Shown here one piece after another: positions 55,639 to 64,000 of a stretch of 64,000 nucleotides of DNA. The notes below the pieces were generated by a model. It was not told the DNA's origin and ran no database searches. It saw only the letters and a list, made by a program, of their open reading frames with translations. A program made the position numbers and the translations under genes. The stretch lies in the NCBI RefSeq assembly GCF_021117345.1, contig NZ_CP088261.1, forward strand, positions 2,356,001 through 2,420,000, read 5' to 3'. The DNA comes from Microbacterium sp. cx-55. Its GTDB lineage: Bacteria; Actinomycetota; Actinomycetes; Actinomycetales; Microbacteriaceae. The stretch's first letter is position 1. Each line of letters starts with the position of its first letter.

Positions 55639-56739
55639 GTGAAGATCAACCGCATCGCCCAGGTGGGCGCCCTCGCCGCTGTCGCGGCCCTCGCCCTCGC
55701 CGGCTGTGCCGCGAACGAAGGCGGCACCACGTCGTCGTCCAGCGACGCCCCCGCGGGCAACCTCTCCGGCGACCTGGTCGGCGGTGGAGCCACCTCGCAG
55801 GAGGTCGCCATCCAGACGTGGACCGCCGGCATCCAGAAGACCAACGCCGACCTGACGGTCACCTACGACGCCGGTGGATCCGGTGCCGGTCGCGACTCCT
55901 TCCAGGAGGGCGCCTTCCAGTTCGCCGGCTCCGACCGCGCGTTCAAGACCGACGAGATCGAGGCCGGCCCGTGGGCCGGTTGCGTCGACGGCTCCGACAT
56001 CGTCGAGATCCCGACCTACATCTCTCCCATCGCTGTCGTGTTCAACCTCGACGGTGTGGACTCGCTGAACCTCGACGCCGCCACCCTGGCCGGCATCTTC
56101 GCGGGCACGATCACCACGTGGAACGACCCGGCGATCACCGCCCTCAACGACGGCGTCGACCTCCCGTCGACCGCCATCAACACGGTGCACCGCTCCGACA
56201 AGTCGGGCACGACCGGAAACTTCACCGACTACCTCGCCAAGACCGCCGAGTCCGTGTGGACCTACGGCTCGGTCGAGGAGTGGCCGGTCTCCGGCGGCGA
56301 GGCTGCCAACGGCACCTCCGGCGTCATCTCCGCCGTCCAGGGCGGCCAGGGCACCATCGGTTACGCCGACGCTTCGCGCGCCGGTGAGCTCGGCACGGTC
56401 GCCATCCAGGTCGGCGAGGACTTCGTCTCCTACTCGCCCGAGGCTGCCGCCGCGGTCGTCGACGCGTCTCCCGAAGAAGAAGGCCGCGCCGCGACCGACA
56501 TCGCGATCGCGATCGACCGCACCAGCACCGAGAAGGACGTGTACCCGCTCGTTCTCGTCAGCTACCTCATCGGCTGCGCCGAGTACGAGGACGCCGATGT
56601 CGCCGCGAACGTGAAGGGCTTCTTCTCGTACGCCGCGAGCGAAGAGGGCCAGGCCGAGGCCGCTGCGGCTTCGGGCAGCGCACCGATCACCGACACGCTG
56701 CGCGACCAGATCACGACCGCCATCGAGGCGATCAAGTAA
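55639..56739 (+). CDS. pstS: Phosphate-binding lipoprotein PstS
   Basis: The 366-residue lipoprotein (signal ending LALAGC, Cys23) binds phosphate outside the membrane for PstCAB. Typical motifs: VGGGATSQEVAIQTWTAG, YDAGGSGAGRDSFQEGAFQFAGSDRAF, and HRSDKSGTTGNFTDYL, which carry ligand residues. Start GTG 55639. It is the first gene of pstSCAB, behind a PHO box. A strong hairpin separates it from pstC. Confidence 0.95.
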   Translation: MKINRIAQVGALAAVAALALAGCAANEGGTTSSSSDAPAGNLSGDLVGGGATSQEVAIQTWTAGIQKTNADLTVTYDAGGSGAGRDSFQEGAFQFAGSDRAFKTDEIEAGPWAGCVDGSDIVEIPTYISPIAVVFNLDGVDSLNLDAATLAGIFAGTITTWNDPAITALNDGVDLPSTAINTVHRSDKSGTTGNFTDYLAKTAESVWTYGSVEEWPVSGGEAANGTSGVISAVQGGQGTIGYADASRAGELGTVAIQVGEDFVSYSPEAAAAVVDASPEEEGRAATDIAIAIDRTSTEKDVYPLVLVSYLIGCAEYEDADVAANVKGFFSYAASEEGQAEAAAASGSAPITDTLRDQITTAIEAIK

Positions 56740-56748
56740 TTCCCCTTC

Positions 56749-56785
56749 GATGCCCGGTTCCGGCCTTGCGCCGGAACCGGGCATC
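56749..56785 (+). terminator. pstS-pstC intercistronic hairpin
   Basis: GATGCCCGGTTCCGGC (56749-56764) and GCCGGAACCGGGCATC (56770-56785) make a perfect 16-bp stem with a 5-nt loop and no U-tract. It can act as a partial terminator or protect the abundant pstS mRNA. Confidence 0.75.
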
Positions 56786-56823
56786 ATCGTGACATCACCC
56801 TTTCTCATCGAGAGAATCGAGCC

Positions 56824-57777
56824 ATGACCACCACACCCGCGGTGTCTCCTCCGGAGACGAAGAAGGTTAAACAACGACCGGGCGATCGATGGTTCTCCGG
56901 AGCCGCACTGTTCGCCGGGTCCATGATCCTGGTCATGCTCGCGGCGGTGGCGATCTTCTTGATCGTCCAGTCGGTGCCGGCTCTCACCGCCACGAACGAG
57001 CAGGCATCGATCCTGCCCGACAACTTCTGGTCCTACGTCGGACCGCTGGTGTTCGGCACGGTCTGGGCCGCGTTCCTGGCGCTGCTGATGGCGGTTCCGC
57101 TCTCGATCGGCGTCGCGCTCTTCATCTCGCACTACGCCCCGCGCCGCCTGGCGCAGGCACTCGGCTACGTCGTCGACCTGCTGGCCGCGGTTCCCTCGGT
57201 CGTCTTCGGCCTCTGGGGTATCGGCGTCCTCGCCCCGGCCGCTCAGCCGATCTACGACTGGTTCGTCACCAACGCGAGCTGGTTCCCGCTCTTCTCCGGC
57301 CCGGTCTCGAGCACCGGCCGCACGATCTTCACCGCCTCGCTCGTGCTTGCGGTCATGGTCACCCCGATCATCACGGCGATCTGCCGCGAGATCTTCCTGC
57401 AGACGCCGACCCTCCACGAAGAAGCGGCGCTCGCCCTCGGGTCGACCCGCTGGGAGATGGTGCGGATGGCCGTCTTCCCCTTCGCCCGCAGCGGCATCGT
57501 CTCCGCCTCGATGCTCGGCCTCGGCCGCGCGCTCGGCGAGACCATGGCGGTCGCGATGGTGCTCTCCGTCTCGGGCGGCGTGACCTTCGCCCTCTTCACG
57601 TCCGACAACCCGAACACGATCGCCGCCAACATCGCACTGAGCTTCCCCGAGGCCTACGGGCTGAACGTGAACGTGCTGATCGCCACCGGCCTCATCCTGT
57701 TCGTCGTGACATTCGCCGTCAACGCACTCGCCCGCTACATCGTGAGCCGGCGCAAGGAATTCTCGGGGGCTAACTGA
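56824..57777 (+). CDS. pstC: Phosphate ABC transporter permease PstC
   Basis: The 317-residue permease has six membrane spans and the binding-protein-dependent loop EEAALALGSTRWEMVRMAVFPFARSGI, with RALGETMAVAMVL after it. It partners PstA in the membrane of the phosphate importer. Its stop is one base from pstA. Confidence 0.95.
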   Translation: MTTTPAVSPPETKKVKQRPGDRWFSGAALFAGSMILVMLAAVAIFLIVQSVPALTATNEQASILPDNFWSYVGPLVFGTVWAAFLALLMAVPLSIGVALFISHYAPRRLAQALGYVVDLLAAVPSVVFGLWGIGVLAPAAQPIYDWFVTNASWFPLFSGPVSSTGRTIFTASLVLAVMVTPIITAICREIFLQTPTLHEEAALALGSTRWEMVRMAVFPFARSGIVSASMLGLGRALGETMAVAMVLSVSGGVTFALFTSDNPNTIAANIALSFPEAYGLNVNVLIATGLILFVVTFAVNALARYIVSRRKEFSGAN

Positions 57778-57778
57778 C

Positions 57779-58879
57779 ATGACCGCTACGGCCACTCCCC
57801 CGCGCGTGCAGAGCGCATCTTCCTCCTCTCCGAGCCTCACGACCGGCCGGCTCCCGCGCTGGACCCCCTGGGTCCTGCTCGTCGCCTCCCTCGCGGTGAT
57901 GCTCGCGGTCTTCGCCGTCATGGCTGCCGCCACCGGCGAAGGACTCAACATCGCCGGCTGGCTGGTGACCGGCTCCCTTCTCTACCTCGTGCTGATCTTC
58001 GCCATCTCCGCGATCATCGAGGGCCGCCGCAAGGCCGTCGACCGCCTCGTCACGGGCGTCGTGACGGTGGCGTTCGTGCTCGCGATGGTGCCGCTCATCT
58101 CGGTCGCGATCACCGTCGTCAGCCTGGGAGCCCCGAACTGGAGCGCCGAGTTCTTCTCGAGCTCGATGCGCAACGTCGTCGGCGAGGGCGGCGGTGCGCT
58201 GCACGCCATCATCGGCACGCTGCTCATCACGCTCGCCGCGGCGATCATCTCCGTCCCGATCGGCCTGTTCACCGCGATCTACCTGATCGAGTACGGCAAG
58301 GACAACCGCCTGGCCCGGGGCATCACGTTCCTCGTCGACGTCATGACGGGCATCCCCTCGATCGTGGCGGGTCTGTTCGCCTACGCCCTGTTCGCGATCT
58401 TCCTCGGACCCGGCGTCCGCCTCGGAATCGTAGGCGCCATCGCGCTCGCGGTGCTGATGGTGCCGGTCGTCGTCCGATCTTCCGAGGAGATGCTGCGCCT
58501 CGTGCCGAACGAGCTGCGGGAAGCCGCCTACGCGCTCGGCGTGCCGAAGTGGCTGACGATCTGGAAGGTCGTCCTCCCGACGGCCATCGCGGGTATCACC
58601 ACGGGCGTCATGCTCGCCATCGCCCGCGTCATCGGCGAGACCGCGCCTCTGCTGATCACGGCCGGTATGACCGCATCCATGAACTACGACCTCTTCAGCG
58701 GCCGGATGGCGACCCTGCCGGTCTTCACCTATACCCAGTACATGAACCAGGGCATTCCGGCCGAGGCCTACATCGGACGGGCCTGGGCGTCCGCGCTCAC
58801 CCTCATCGTCATCGTCATGGTCCTCAACCTTGCCGCCCGGGCGGTCGCGAAGATCTTCGCGCCCAAGTCCGGCCGCTGA
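57779..58879 (+). CDS. pstA: Phosphate ABC transporter permease PstA
   Basis: The 366-residue permease contains the loop [29 protein letters not shown] and [15 protein letters not shown]. It is longer than usual at the N-terminus, with extra spans (residues about 30-110) before the conserved domain. It forms the second half of the PstCA channel. The ATG lies one base after the pstC stop. Confidence 0.95.
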   Translation: MTATATPPRVQSASSSSPSLTTGRLPRWTPWVLLVASLAVMLAVFAVMAAATGEGLNIAGWLVTGSLLYLVLIFAISAIIEGRRKAVDRLVTGVVTVAFVLAMVPLISVAITVVSLGAPNWSAEFFSSSMRNVVGEGGGALHAIIGTLLITLAAAIISVPIGLFTAIYLIEYGKDNRLARGITFLVDVMTGIPSIVAGLFAYALFAIFLGPGVRLGIVGAIALAVLMVPVVVRSSEEMLRLVPNELREAAYALGVPKWLTIWKVVLPTAIAGITTGVMLAIARVIGETAPLLITAGMTASMNYDLFSGRMATLPVFTYTQYMNQGIPAEAYIGRAWASALTLIVIVMVLNLAARAVAKIFAPKSGR

Positions 58880-58901
58880 GCTCCCGAGAGAAAGAACCTC
58901 C

Positions 58902-59681
58902 GTGTCCAAGAGCATCGAAGTCAAAGACCTCAACGTCTACTACGGCGACTTCCTCGCCGTCGAGGGCGTCTCCCTCCAGATCGAGCCGCGCAGCGTGACC
59001 GCCTTCATCGGCCCGTCCGGATGCGGCAAGTCCACCTTCCTGCGCACCCTGAACCGCATGCACGAGGTCATCCCCCGCGCCCGCGTCGAGGGCGAAGTGC
59101 TGCTCGATGGCGACGACCTGTACGGCCCGGGTGTCGACCCGGTGCTCGTGCGTCGCCAGATCGGAATGGTGTTCCAGCGCCCGAACCCGTTCCCGACGAT
59201 GTCGATCCGCGAGAACGTGCTGGCGGGCGTGAAGCTCAACAACAAGCGCATCTCGAAGTCCGACTCCGACGCACTCGTAGAGCAGTCCCTGCAGGGCGCC
59301 AACCTCTGGAACGAGGTCAAGGACCGCCTCGACAAGCCCGGCTCCGGCCTGTCGGGCGGGCAGCAGCAGCGTCTGTGCATCGCGCGCGCGATCGCCGTGT
59401 CGCCCGACGTGCTGCTGATGGACGAGCCCTGCTCGGCCCTCGACCCGATTTCGACCTACGCGATCGAAGAGCTGATCGACGAGCTGAAGAGCGAGTACAC
59501 GATCGTGATCGTGACGCACAACATGCAGCAGGCATCGCGCGTCAGCGACAAGACGGCGTTCTTCAACATCGCCGGCACCGGCAAGCCCGGCAAGCTCATC
59601 GAATACGACAACACCTCGACGATCTTCACCACCCCGACCGTGCAGGCCACCGAGGACTACGTCTCCGGCCGCTTCGGGTGA
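58902..59681 (+). CDS. pstB: Phosphate ABC transporter ATPase PstB
   Basis: The 259-residue ATPase energises phosphate import. Walker [22 protein letters not shown]-loop [13 protein letters not shown], signature [16 protein letters not shown], Walker [16 protein letters not shown]. Start GTG 58902. Last gene of the pst operon, followed by a strong terminator. Confidence 0.96.
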   Translation: MSKSIEVKDLNVYYGDFLAVEGVSLQIEPRSVTAFIGPSGCGKSTFLRTLNRMHEVIPRARVEGEVLLDGDDLYGPGVDPVLVRRQIGMVFQRPNPFPTMSIRENVLAGVKLNNKRISKSDSDALVEQSLQGANLWNEVKDRLDKPGSGLSGGQQQRLCIARAIAVSPDVLLMDEPCSALDPISTYAIEELIDELKSEYTIVIVTHNMQQASRVSDKTAFFNIAGTGKPGKLIEYDNTSTIFTTPTVQATEDYVSGRFG

Positions 59682-59712
59682 CCCGCGTTCCCGGCTCCGG
59701 CCGGGAACGGAC

Positions 59713-59751
59713 AAGAAGGGGGCGGATGCAGACAGCATCCGCCCCCTTCTT
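59713..59751 (+). terminator. pst operon terminator
   Basis: AAGAAGGGGGCGGATGC (59713-59729) pairs perfectly with GCATCCGCCCCCTTCTT (59735-59751), 17 bp with a 5-nt loop, followed by CGTCC. Its arms carry GCGGATGC. Confidence 0.85.
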
Positions 59752-59810
59752 CGTCCTCACCCCGCGTTCGCCTCGGCGAGCGGCGGCGTGCCCCGACACG
59801 TCGCGCGCTA

Positions 59811-59856
59811 CTTTTCTGTTCGCGCGCCACAGATCTGTGGCGCGCGAACAGAAAAG
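59811..59856. repeat. 46-bp perfect palindrome
   Basis: The sequence with arms CTTTTCTGTTCGCGCGCCAC and inverse around the centre AGATCT is symmetric without a mismatch over 46 bp. It lies between the pst terminator and the amidase gene. The core CGCGCCACAGATCT also occurs in the palindrome at 861-917. Confidence 0.85.
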
Positions 59857-59889
59857 AGGCGCGGCGGGAGGAAGGCGCGGCTGCGAGGG

Positions 59890-61311
59890 TCAGGGAGTCG
59901 ACGCCTCGGCGAGCGGCGGACGGCGATCGGCCCACGGACGCGCGCTCTCGAGCTGTGCGGAGAGAGCGAGGATCGTCGGCTCGCCGTTGCGGGGACCGAT
60001 CACCTGCACGCTGAGCGGCAGGCCGGCATCCGTGAACCCGGCGGGAACCGCGGCCGCGGGGTTGCCAAGCGCGTTCCAGATCGACGTGAACGAACTCACC
60101 GGACCCGCCTTCTGCACGGCGGCGATGGCGCCGGCACCGTCGAGCTGGCCGACCGGCAGTGCGGCGGTCGGTGTCGTCGGGGTGATCAGCAGGTCCACTC
60201 CCCCGAACAGTCGCGTCAGGAAAGGCTCGCCCCGCTCCGCTGCCGCACGCTCGGCCCAGGCGCCGAATCGCGACAGCGGTCGAGCGAGTCGGAGCATGGC
60301 CCTCGTGCGCCGCTCCAAAAGCTCGGGATGGTCGGCCCGCGCGGCCTCGTCGCTGATCCCCGCCGCCAGCTGCACCTGGAACGGCAGCGCGAGCCGCGGG
60401 TAGTCCGGGTCCGCCTCGATCACCTCGTGTCCGAGGCCCCGCAAGAGGTCGGCCGTACGCCGCACGGCCGATGCGGTGTCGGCGTCGGCCGCCTGTCCGC
60501 CCATCGGATTCTTCAGCGACACCATGATCCGCAGGGGCCGGTCGAGAGGTTCCGTGGCGCTGCGCAGCATCGGGACGGGCAACGCTTCTGCCGAGAACCT
60601 GTCGGCGGGGCCTGCGCCTCCGATCACGTCGTGGATGAGGGCGCTGTCGGCGACCGATCGTGTGAGTGGGCCGATCACGCCCAACGCGCGCCAGAGGTCT
60701 GCGTTCGGGGCGAGGCTGACGCGACCGCGCTGCGGCTTCAGGCCGAAGAGTCCGCACCAGCTCGCCGGAAGCCGGATGGAGCCGCCGCCGTCACCGCCGA
60801 TGCCCGCCGCGACCATGCCGGATGCGATGGCGGCCGCGGTTCCGCCGCTGGAGCCCGCCGTTGACCGACCGGTGTTCCACGGGTTCCGGGTCCAGCCGAA
60901 CGAGTCGGATTCCGTGAACGGCCAGATGCCGAATTCCGGCATCCGCGTCGTACCGATGATGATCGCGCCGGCATCCCGCAGTCGCTGCACCACCGCACTG
61001 TCGGCCGTCGCCGGGGTGGTGAACGCGGAGCTCCCGAAGCGAGTTGGGATCCCCGCGACATCGTTCTCCTCCTTGATGGCGATCGGCACGCCGTGCAGCG
61101 GGCCGCGGAGCGCCCCGGCCGCGCGCTCCGCGTCGAGGCCATCGGCGTGCGCGCGGGCCTCCTCGGTGAAGACGTGCGCGAACGCGTTCAGTACGGGGTT
61201 GAGCGCATCGATGCGGGCGATCGAGTGTTCGACGAGCTCTCGCGCGCTGATCTCTCCCGCGGCCACCCACCCGGCCTGCTCGATGACGGTGCTGTACAGA
61301 AGTTCCGGCAT
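59890..61311 (-). CDS. Amidase signature-family enzyme
   Basis: A 473-residue hydrolase with the Ser-cisSer-Lys triad: Lys in HGVPIAIKEENDVAG and both Ser residues in TAGSSGGTAAAIASGMVAAG with GGDGGGSIRLPASWCGLFGLKP. It resembles general amidases rather than GatA, for which gatB/gatC would be expected nearby. Start ATG 61311. Substrate unknown. It is followed on the same strand after an 80-bp gap from pabC. Confidence 0.9.
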   Translation of the reverse strand: MPELLYSTVIEQAGWVAAGEISARELVEHSIARIDALNPVLNAFAHVFTEEARAHADGLDAERAAGALRGPLHGVPIAIKEENDVAGIPTRFGSSAFTTPATADSAVVQRLRDAGAIIIGTTRMPEFGIWPFTESDSFGWTRNPWNTGRSTAGSSGGTAAAIASGMVAAGIGGDGGGSIRLPASWCGLFGLKPQRGRVSLAPNADLWRALGVIGPLTRSVADSALIHDVIGGAGPADRFSAEALPVPMLRSATEPLDRPLRIMVSLKNPMGGQAADADTASAVRRTADLLRGLGHEVIEADPDYPRLALPFQVQLAAGISDEAARADHPELLERRTRAMLRLARPLSRFGAWAERAAAERGEPFLTRLFGGVDLLITPTTPTAALPVGQLDGAGAIAAVQKAGPVSSFTSIWNALGNPAAAVPAGFTDAGLPLSVQVIGPRNGEPTILALSAQLESARPWADRRPPLAEASTP

Positions 61312-61390
61312 ATGGTGCTCCCTTTCGTCGTCCCCCAAGCGGCCGCGCGACACGCTCGGCCCCGCACTCCTCCGCCCTCCGTCGCGCCGA

Positions 61391-62275
61391 TCAGTCGCGC
61401 GGCGAGAGGAGGTACGCGTTGAGCTCCGCCGTGACGTCTGCGTCGTAGGCGAGCGGCGAGCCGTCGACCGCGGTGATGCCCGCGGCGAGCCGGACGCTGG
61501 AAACGAGCCAGGCGGCATCCGCCTCACCGAGTGCGGACGCCGGCAGCGTCTCGTACGCGGTCTCGAATCCACGGCCCTCGAGGTGGGCGAACAGGCTCAG
61601 CTGGGTCGTGCCGTGCAGGATGCCGGCGCCGGGCGCGGGGGTCACGAACCGGTCGCCGAAGCGCAGGACGAGAGACGACGTCGGGCCTTCGAGCAGAACG
61701 CCGTCGCTCGCGACGAACACCGCGTCGTCGGCCCCGCGGCGCCGCGCTTCCCGGATCGCCGCCATGTTGGTCGCGTACGACAGGGTTTTCGCGCCGAGCA
61801 GCAGCCAGGGCGCGCGCGCCGGCGCACCGCTGTCGAACCCGCGATCGAGCACCACTACGCGCACGCCGTCGCGGCGCACCGCGGTGTTGTCGGGCGCGGT
61901 CGCTGCCGTCACCCAGGCGGTCGGCGCCGGTCCGTGCTCGACGCCCCGGCTGAGGATGAGCTTGATGACGCTCTCCCCCGGAGGGCACTCGGCGGATGCG
62001 GCGGCCACCGCCTGCGCCCACTGACCGAGGTTCGGTGCGGGCAGGTCGCAGAGCCGGGCCGAGTGCGCGAGGCGCTCGAGATGGGCCTCTACCTCTTGCG
62101 GGTGCCCGTCGACCACACCAATGGACTCGAAGATGCCGTCACCGCGCTGCGTGCTGAGTTCGCCGATGCTGAGCGCGGGGGCGGCCGGGTCGATCGGTCG
62201 AAGTGTCGAGGCGTAGTCCGTCCGAAAGTCATCGGATGCTGCCGGGTCGATGATGAGCGCGTGACGCCATGCCAT
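61391..62275 (-). CDS. Aminotransferase class IV, PabC-like
   Basis: The 294-residue PLP enzyme resembles 4-amino-4-deoxychorismate lyase. It contains GDGIFESIGVVDGHPQEVEAHLERL, the PLP Lys in LLGAKTLSYATNMAAIREA, ADDAVFVASDGVLLEGPTSSLVL and TPAPGAGILHGTTQL. PabC makes 4-aminobenzoate for folate; D-amino acid or branched-chain transaminases of the same fold remain possible. It is upstream of the amidase gene. Confidence 0.8.
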   Translation of the reverse strand: MAWRHALIIDPAASDDFRTDYASTLRPIDPAAPALSIGELSTQRGDGIFESIGVVDGHPQEVEAHLERLAHSARLCDLPAPNLGQWAQAVAAASAECPPGESVIKLILSRGVEHGPAPTAWVTAATAPDNTAVRRDGVRVVVLDRGFDSGAPARAPWLLLGAKTLSYATNMAAIREARRRGADDAVFVASDGVLLEGPTSSLVLRFGDRFVTPAPGAGILHGTTQLSLFAHLEGRGFETAYETLPASALGEADAAWLVSSVRLAAGITAVDGSPLAYDADVTAELNAYLLSPRD

Positions 62276-62323
62276 GCCCGCAGCCTACGCGGTGCGGAAT
62301 ACCCCGCGCGCGAGTGCCGTTAC

Positions 62324-62420
62324 ACTGGAACAGCCGGGCCGCAGTAACCCCGGGCTCCAAAATTTGCCGCTCCGAGCGGCCTTGCGCCGAGAGGCGTTTC
62401 TGCGGCCTGGCACTTACTTT
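62324..62420 (+). ncRNA. Candidate structured small RNA
   Basis: A 12-bp closing helix (GCCGGGCCGCAG 62333-62344 with CTGCGGCCTGGC 62400-62411) encloses two hairpins: GCCGCT-CCG-AGCGGC (62366-62380) and CGCC-GAGA-GGCG (62385-62396). The shape is a three-way junction ending in ACTTACTTTTTCC. TACACT at 62320-62325 could be a -10 element just upstream on the plus strand. The minus strand folds similarly, so the strand is uncertain. No tmRNA, SRP RNA, RNase P or riboswitch that I know fits. Confidence 0.5.
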
Positions 62421-62451
62421 TTCCGGCGGGCGATTCACCCGCCGCTCCCCC

Positions 62452-63090
62452 TCAGGTGAGGGTGTCGCGCCGCCAGAGTCCGGCCGCCGCGGTCAGGTCG
62501 TCGGCATACGTCGATAGGCGGAGCGCCCGAGTGGTGAGACCCGAGGCGCGTTCCGGCTCGGTCTGGTCGTAGTCGTCGGCGAGGTGCGTCGCCCCGGAGG
62601 CGACGACACGGCAGAACGCCGCCGCCCGCTCAAGCGCGACCGCGAAGTCGCCCTGGAACAGCCCGCGCATGATTGTGTCGATCAGCGCCACGAGCTCGTC
62701 CGGTCCTGCCGGCACGGGTGCGCCGGCGACGATCTCGTCGGCAGACGCGAGCTCGGTACGCCCACGTTCGTAGAGGAGCGCAGCCGTGTGCGGGTCGTCG
62801 TGAATCATGACCTGCAGCAGGTACAGCCGCCACAGCGCGCCGGGCAGCGACCGCGCCGGTGAGCGCGACCACAGTTCGGCAATGTCGTCGATGCCGTGCT
62901 GGTCGGTGAACGACACGAGACGGTCGACCGTGCCCGCATCCGGATCCGCGCGCACCCGCGTCAGCAACGCGGATGCGGTCGAGTGCGCCACGCGCGACAC
63001 CTCCGCCGGATCCTCGGCCGAGAAGAGGCGGTCGAACAGCTCCGCCGGGCGTCGAACGGGTTTATGGAAGTGCCGCGAATCGTCCGTCAC
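62452..63090 (-). CDS. Conserved-looking helical protein, function unknown
   Basis: The 212-residue protein begins MTDDSRHFHKPVRRPAELF and is mainly amphipathic helices, with LPGALWRLYLLQVMIHDDPHTAALLYERGR in the middle. No catalytic motif, signal peptide or membrane span is evident. I recognise no function. A 43-bp gap separates it from the anti-sigma factor gene upstream on the same strand. Confidence 0.75.
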   Translation of the reverse strand: MTDDSRHFHKPVRRPAELFDRLFSAEDPAEVSRVAHSTASALLTRVRADPDAGTVDRLVSFTDQHGIDDIAELWSRSPARSLPGALWRLYLLQVMIHDDPHTAALLYERGRTELASADEIVAGAPVPAGPDELVALIDTIMRGLFQGDFAVALERAAAFCRVVASGATHLADDYDQTEPERASGLTTRALRLSTYADDLTAAAGLWRRDTLT

Positions 63091-63133
63091 TCGATCCAGG
63101 GTACCGGCGCGTGCGGGCTTCGGCGCGTGTCGG

Positions 63134-63910
63134 TCAGGCGGTGGCGATGGCGAGGACAGCGTCCGACGTGGGAACGCCGTTCGGCGATCCGCCCGCGTCT
63201 TCGACGGTTACCGCGATGACGTCGCCGGGCTGCATCGATCCGTCCAGGACGGCGGTCGCGTCGCCGCCGTCGGCCGAGAAGACGCCGGCGGCGATCGGCT
63301 GGCCGTCGCGGACGTACCAGAGCTCGAACTCCTTGCCCTCGTCGATGCTCGGCAGGCCTTCGGACACCAGCACGGCCGAACCGACGCTTTCCGACCAGTG
63401 CAACGTCGCTTCGCCTCCGCCCGTCACAGAGCCGGCTGCGGATTGCGCGTCGGGCGCATCCGTGATGCGTTCGAGCGCGACGACGGATGCGGGTTGGGTC
63501 ACCTGCTGCGAGACCACGACCACAGCACCGCCGATGCCGAGGATGAGAACGAGGCTCGCGGCGAGCGCGAACCAGGAGCGCATTCCCCAGCCGCCGCGCG
63601 CAGCGGGCGCCGGCTCCGGGGCCGTAGCTGCGGGCGCTGCGACGGGGTCGGCGGCTGCCGACGTCGCGGCCGGCGCCGCGTCCTGCGGTGTCACGGCGAT
63701 GCGAGCGAGGAGTTCCGCGCGGATGGCGGGTGGGGGGACGACCTCGGATACGCCGTCCGCAAGTCTCGCGGCCATGGTCGCATCCTCGTCCAGTGTCGCG
63801 CGGCGCTGAGGATCAGCCTCAAGAGCGCGAGCCAACATCCGCTGGTCGTCCGGAGTGAGCGCGTGGACGGCGTCGCCCGCAGACAGTTCGTCGAATTCGC
63901 GGTCGTTCAT
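63134..63910 (-). CDS. RskA-type anti-sigma factor
   Basis: The 258-residue protein has the cytoplasmic anti-sigma region (MNDREFDELSAGDAVHALTPDDQR), an Ala/Pro linker, one span (SWFALAASLVLILGIGGAVVVV, about 110-131) and an extracytoplasmic RskA domain (GKEFELWYVRDGQPIAAGVFSADG). It should sequester the sigma factor encoded directly upstream, with which it overlaps 4 bp (ATGA), until proteolysis releases it. Confidence 0.92.
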   Translation of the reverse strand: MNDREFDELSAGDAVHALTPDDQRMLARALEADPQRRATLDEDATMAARLADGVSEVVPPPAIRAELLARIAVTPQDAAPAATSAAADPVAAPAATAPEPAPAARGGWGMRSWFALAASLVLILGIGGAVVVVSQQVTQPASVVALERITDAPDAQSAAGSVTGGGEATLHWSESVGSAVLVSEGLPSIDEGKEFELWYVRDGQPIAAGVFSADGGDATAVLDGSMQPGDVIAVTVEDAGGSPNGVPTSDAVLAIATA

Positions 63911-64000
63911 GATGCCACCCCCATACTCACTCGTAGGCGGGACAGGGCGTCCCGCATCCTGGTCTTCACTGTTCCGAGTGGTGCACCCACCAGAGCCGCG
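63907..64000 (-). CDS. ECF sigma factor, C-terminal end (SigK-like)
   Basis: Only the last 30 complete codons are visible: AALVGAPLGTVKTRMRDALS and RLRVSMGVAS. This is the recognition helix of region 4.2 (VGAPLGTVKTRMRDALSRLR) that contacts the -35 element. The rest lies beyond the right edge. Pairing with an RskA-type anti-sigma gene suggests SigK. The stop overlaps the anti-sigma start. Confidence 0.85.
   Translation of the reverse strand, partial: AALVGAPLGTVKTRMRDALSRLRVSMGVAS

Noticed and set aside
59890..61572. Longer amidase start at 61572
   Set aside because: The extra N-terminal residues are Arg/Ser/Thr-rich shadow sequence running into pabC; ATG 61311 fits the family.

Overview
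The window is high-GC, gene-dense actinobacterial chromosome. Gene content and order point to Microbacteriaceae, most likely Microbacterium or a close relative: the DUF3027/cold-shock/XPB block, a solitary groL under a CIRCE operator, MEP-pathway ispDF next to carD, senX3-regX3-phoU, a PosA-type synthetase, and an imuA'-imuB-dnaE2 mutasome behind an actinobacterial LexA box. The genus is inferred from content, not from a search. I see no phage, insertion sequence, CRISPR array or rRNA operon. The one tRNA is tRNA-Thr(TGT).

Layout: 1-600 holds the N-terminal part of a PoxB-type thiamine-diphosphate enzyme. 601-1077 is a repeat-rich gap. 1.8-7.7 kb is the LexA-controlled mutasome on the minus strand. 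7.8-10.1 kb has an isochorismatase-like hydrolase, an HNH endonuclease, a possible 36-codon gene and an M23 peptidase. 10.3-20.3 kb carries a DtxR-family regulator divergent from serC, then DUF3027 and cold-shock genes, the helicase-associated protein and XPB helicase, a two-component system and a lone WXG100 protein. 20.4-27 kb has groL, cspA, LytR_C/DUF3263/DUF2332 genes, msrB with a nitroreductase-like gene, a YdcZ-type transporter and the tRNA. 27-37 kb has a DsbA-like protein without CxxC, an MsiK-type sugar ATPase, a DUF4032 kinase-like protein, rlmB-cysS, an EamA/GNAT pair, ispDF and carD. 37.9-46.5 kb has regX3-senX3, phoU, gpmA, a methyltransferase, a FABP/YgfZ/FUSC cluster and a degenerate GlnR-like regulator.

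46.6-59.7 kb is the most interesting region. It runs ppk, a Nudix-phosphatase fusion and a phosphopantetheinyl transferase on the plus strand. Facing them are a Pls/PosA-type single-module synthetase and an M1 peptidase. The synthetase is divergent from pstSCAB, and the shared 180-bp gap contains a clean PHO box. With senX3-regX3-phoU 15 kb away, most of a phosphate regulon is visible, and the synthetase may belong to it. The right end carries an amidase, a pabC-like aminotransferase, a candidate structured RNA, an unrecognised protein and an RskA-type anti-sigma factor overlapping the end of a sigma factor gene that runs off the window.

Intergenic gaps carry two families of long near-perfect palindromes (22.2 and 35.4 kb; 0.7-0.9 and 59.8 kb). 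Several terminators have arms built on the word GGATGC/GCATCC, which also recurs in coding sequence.
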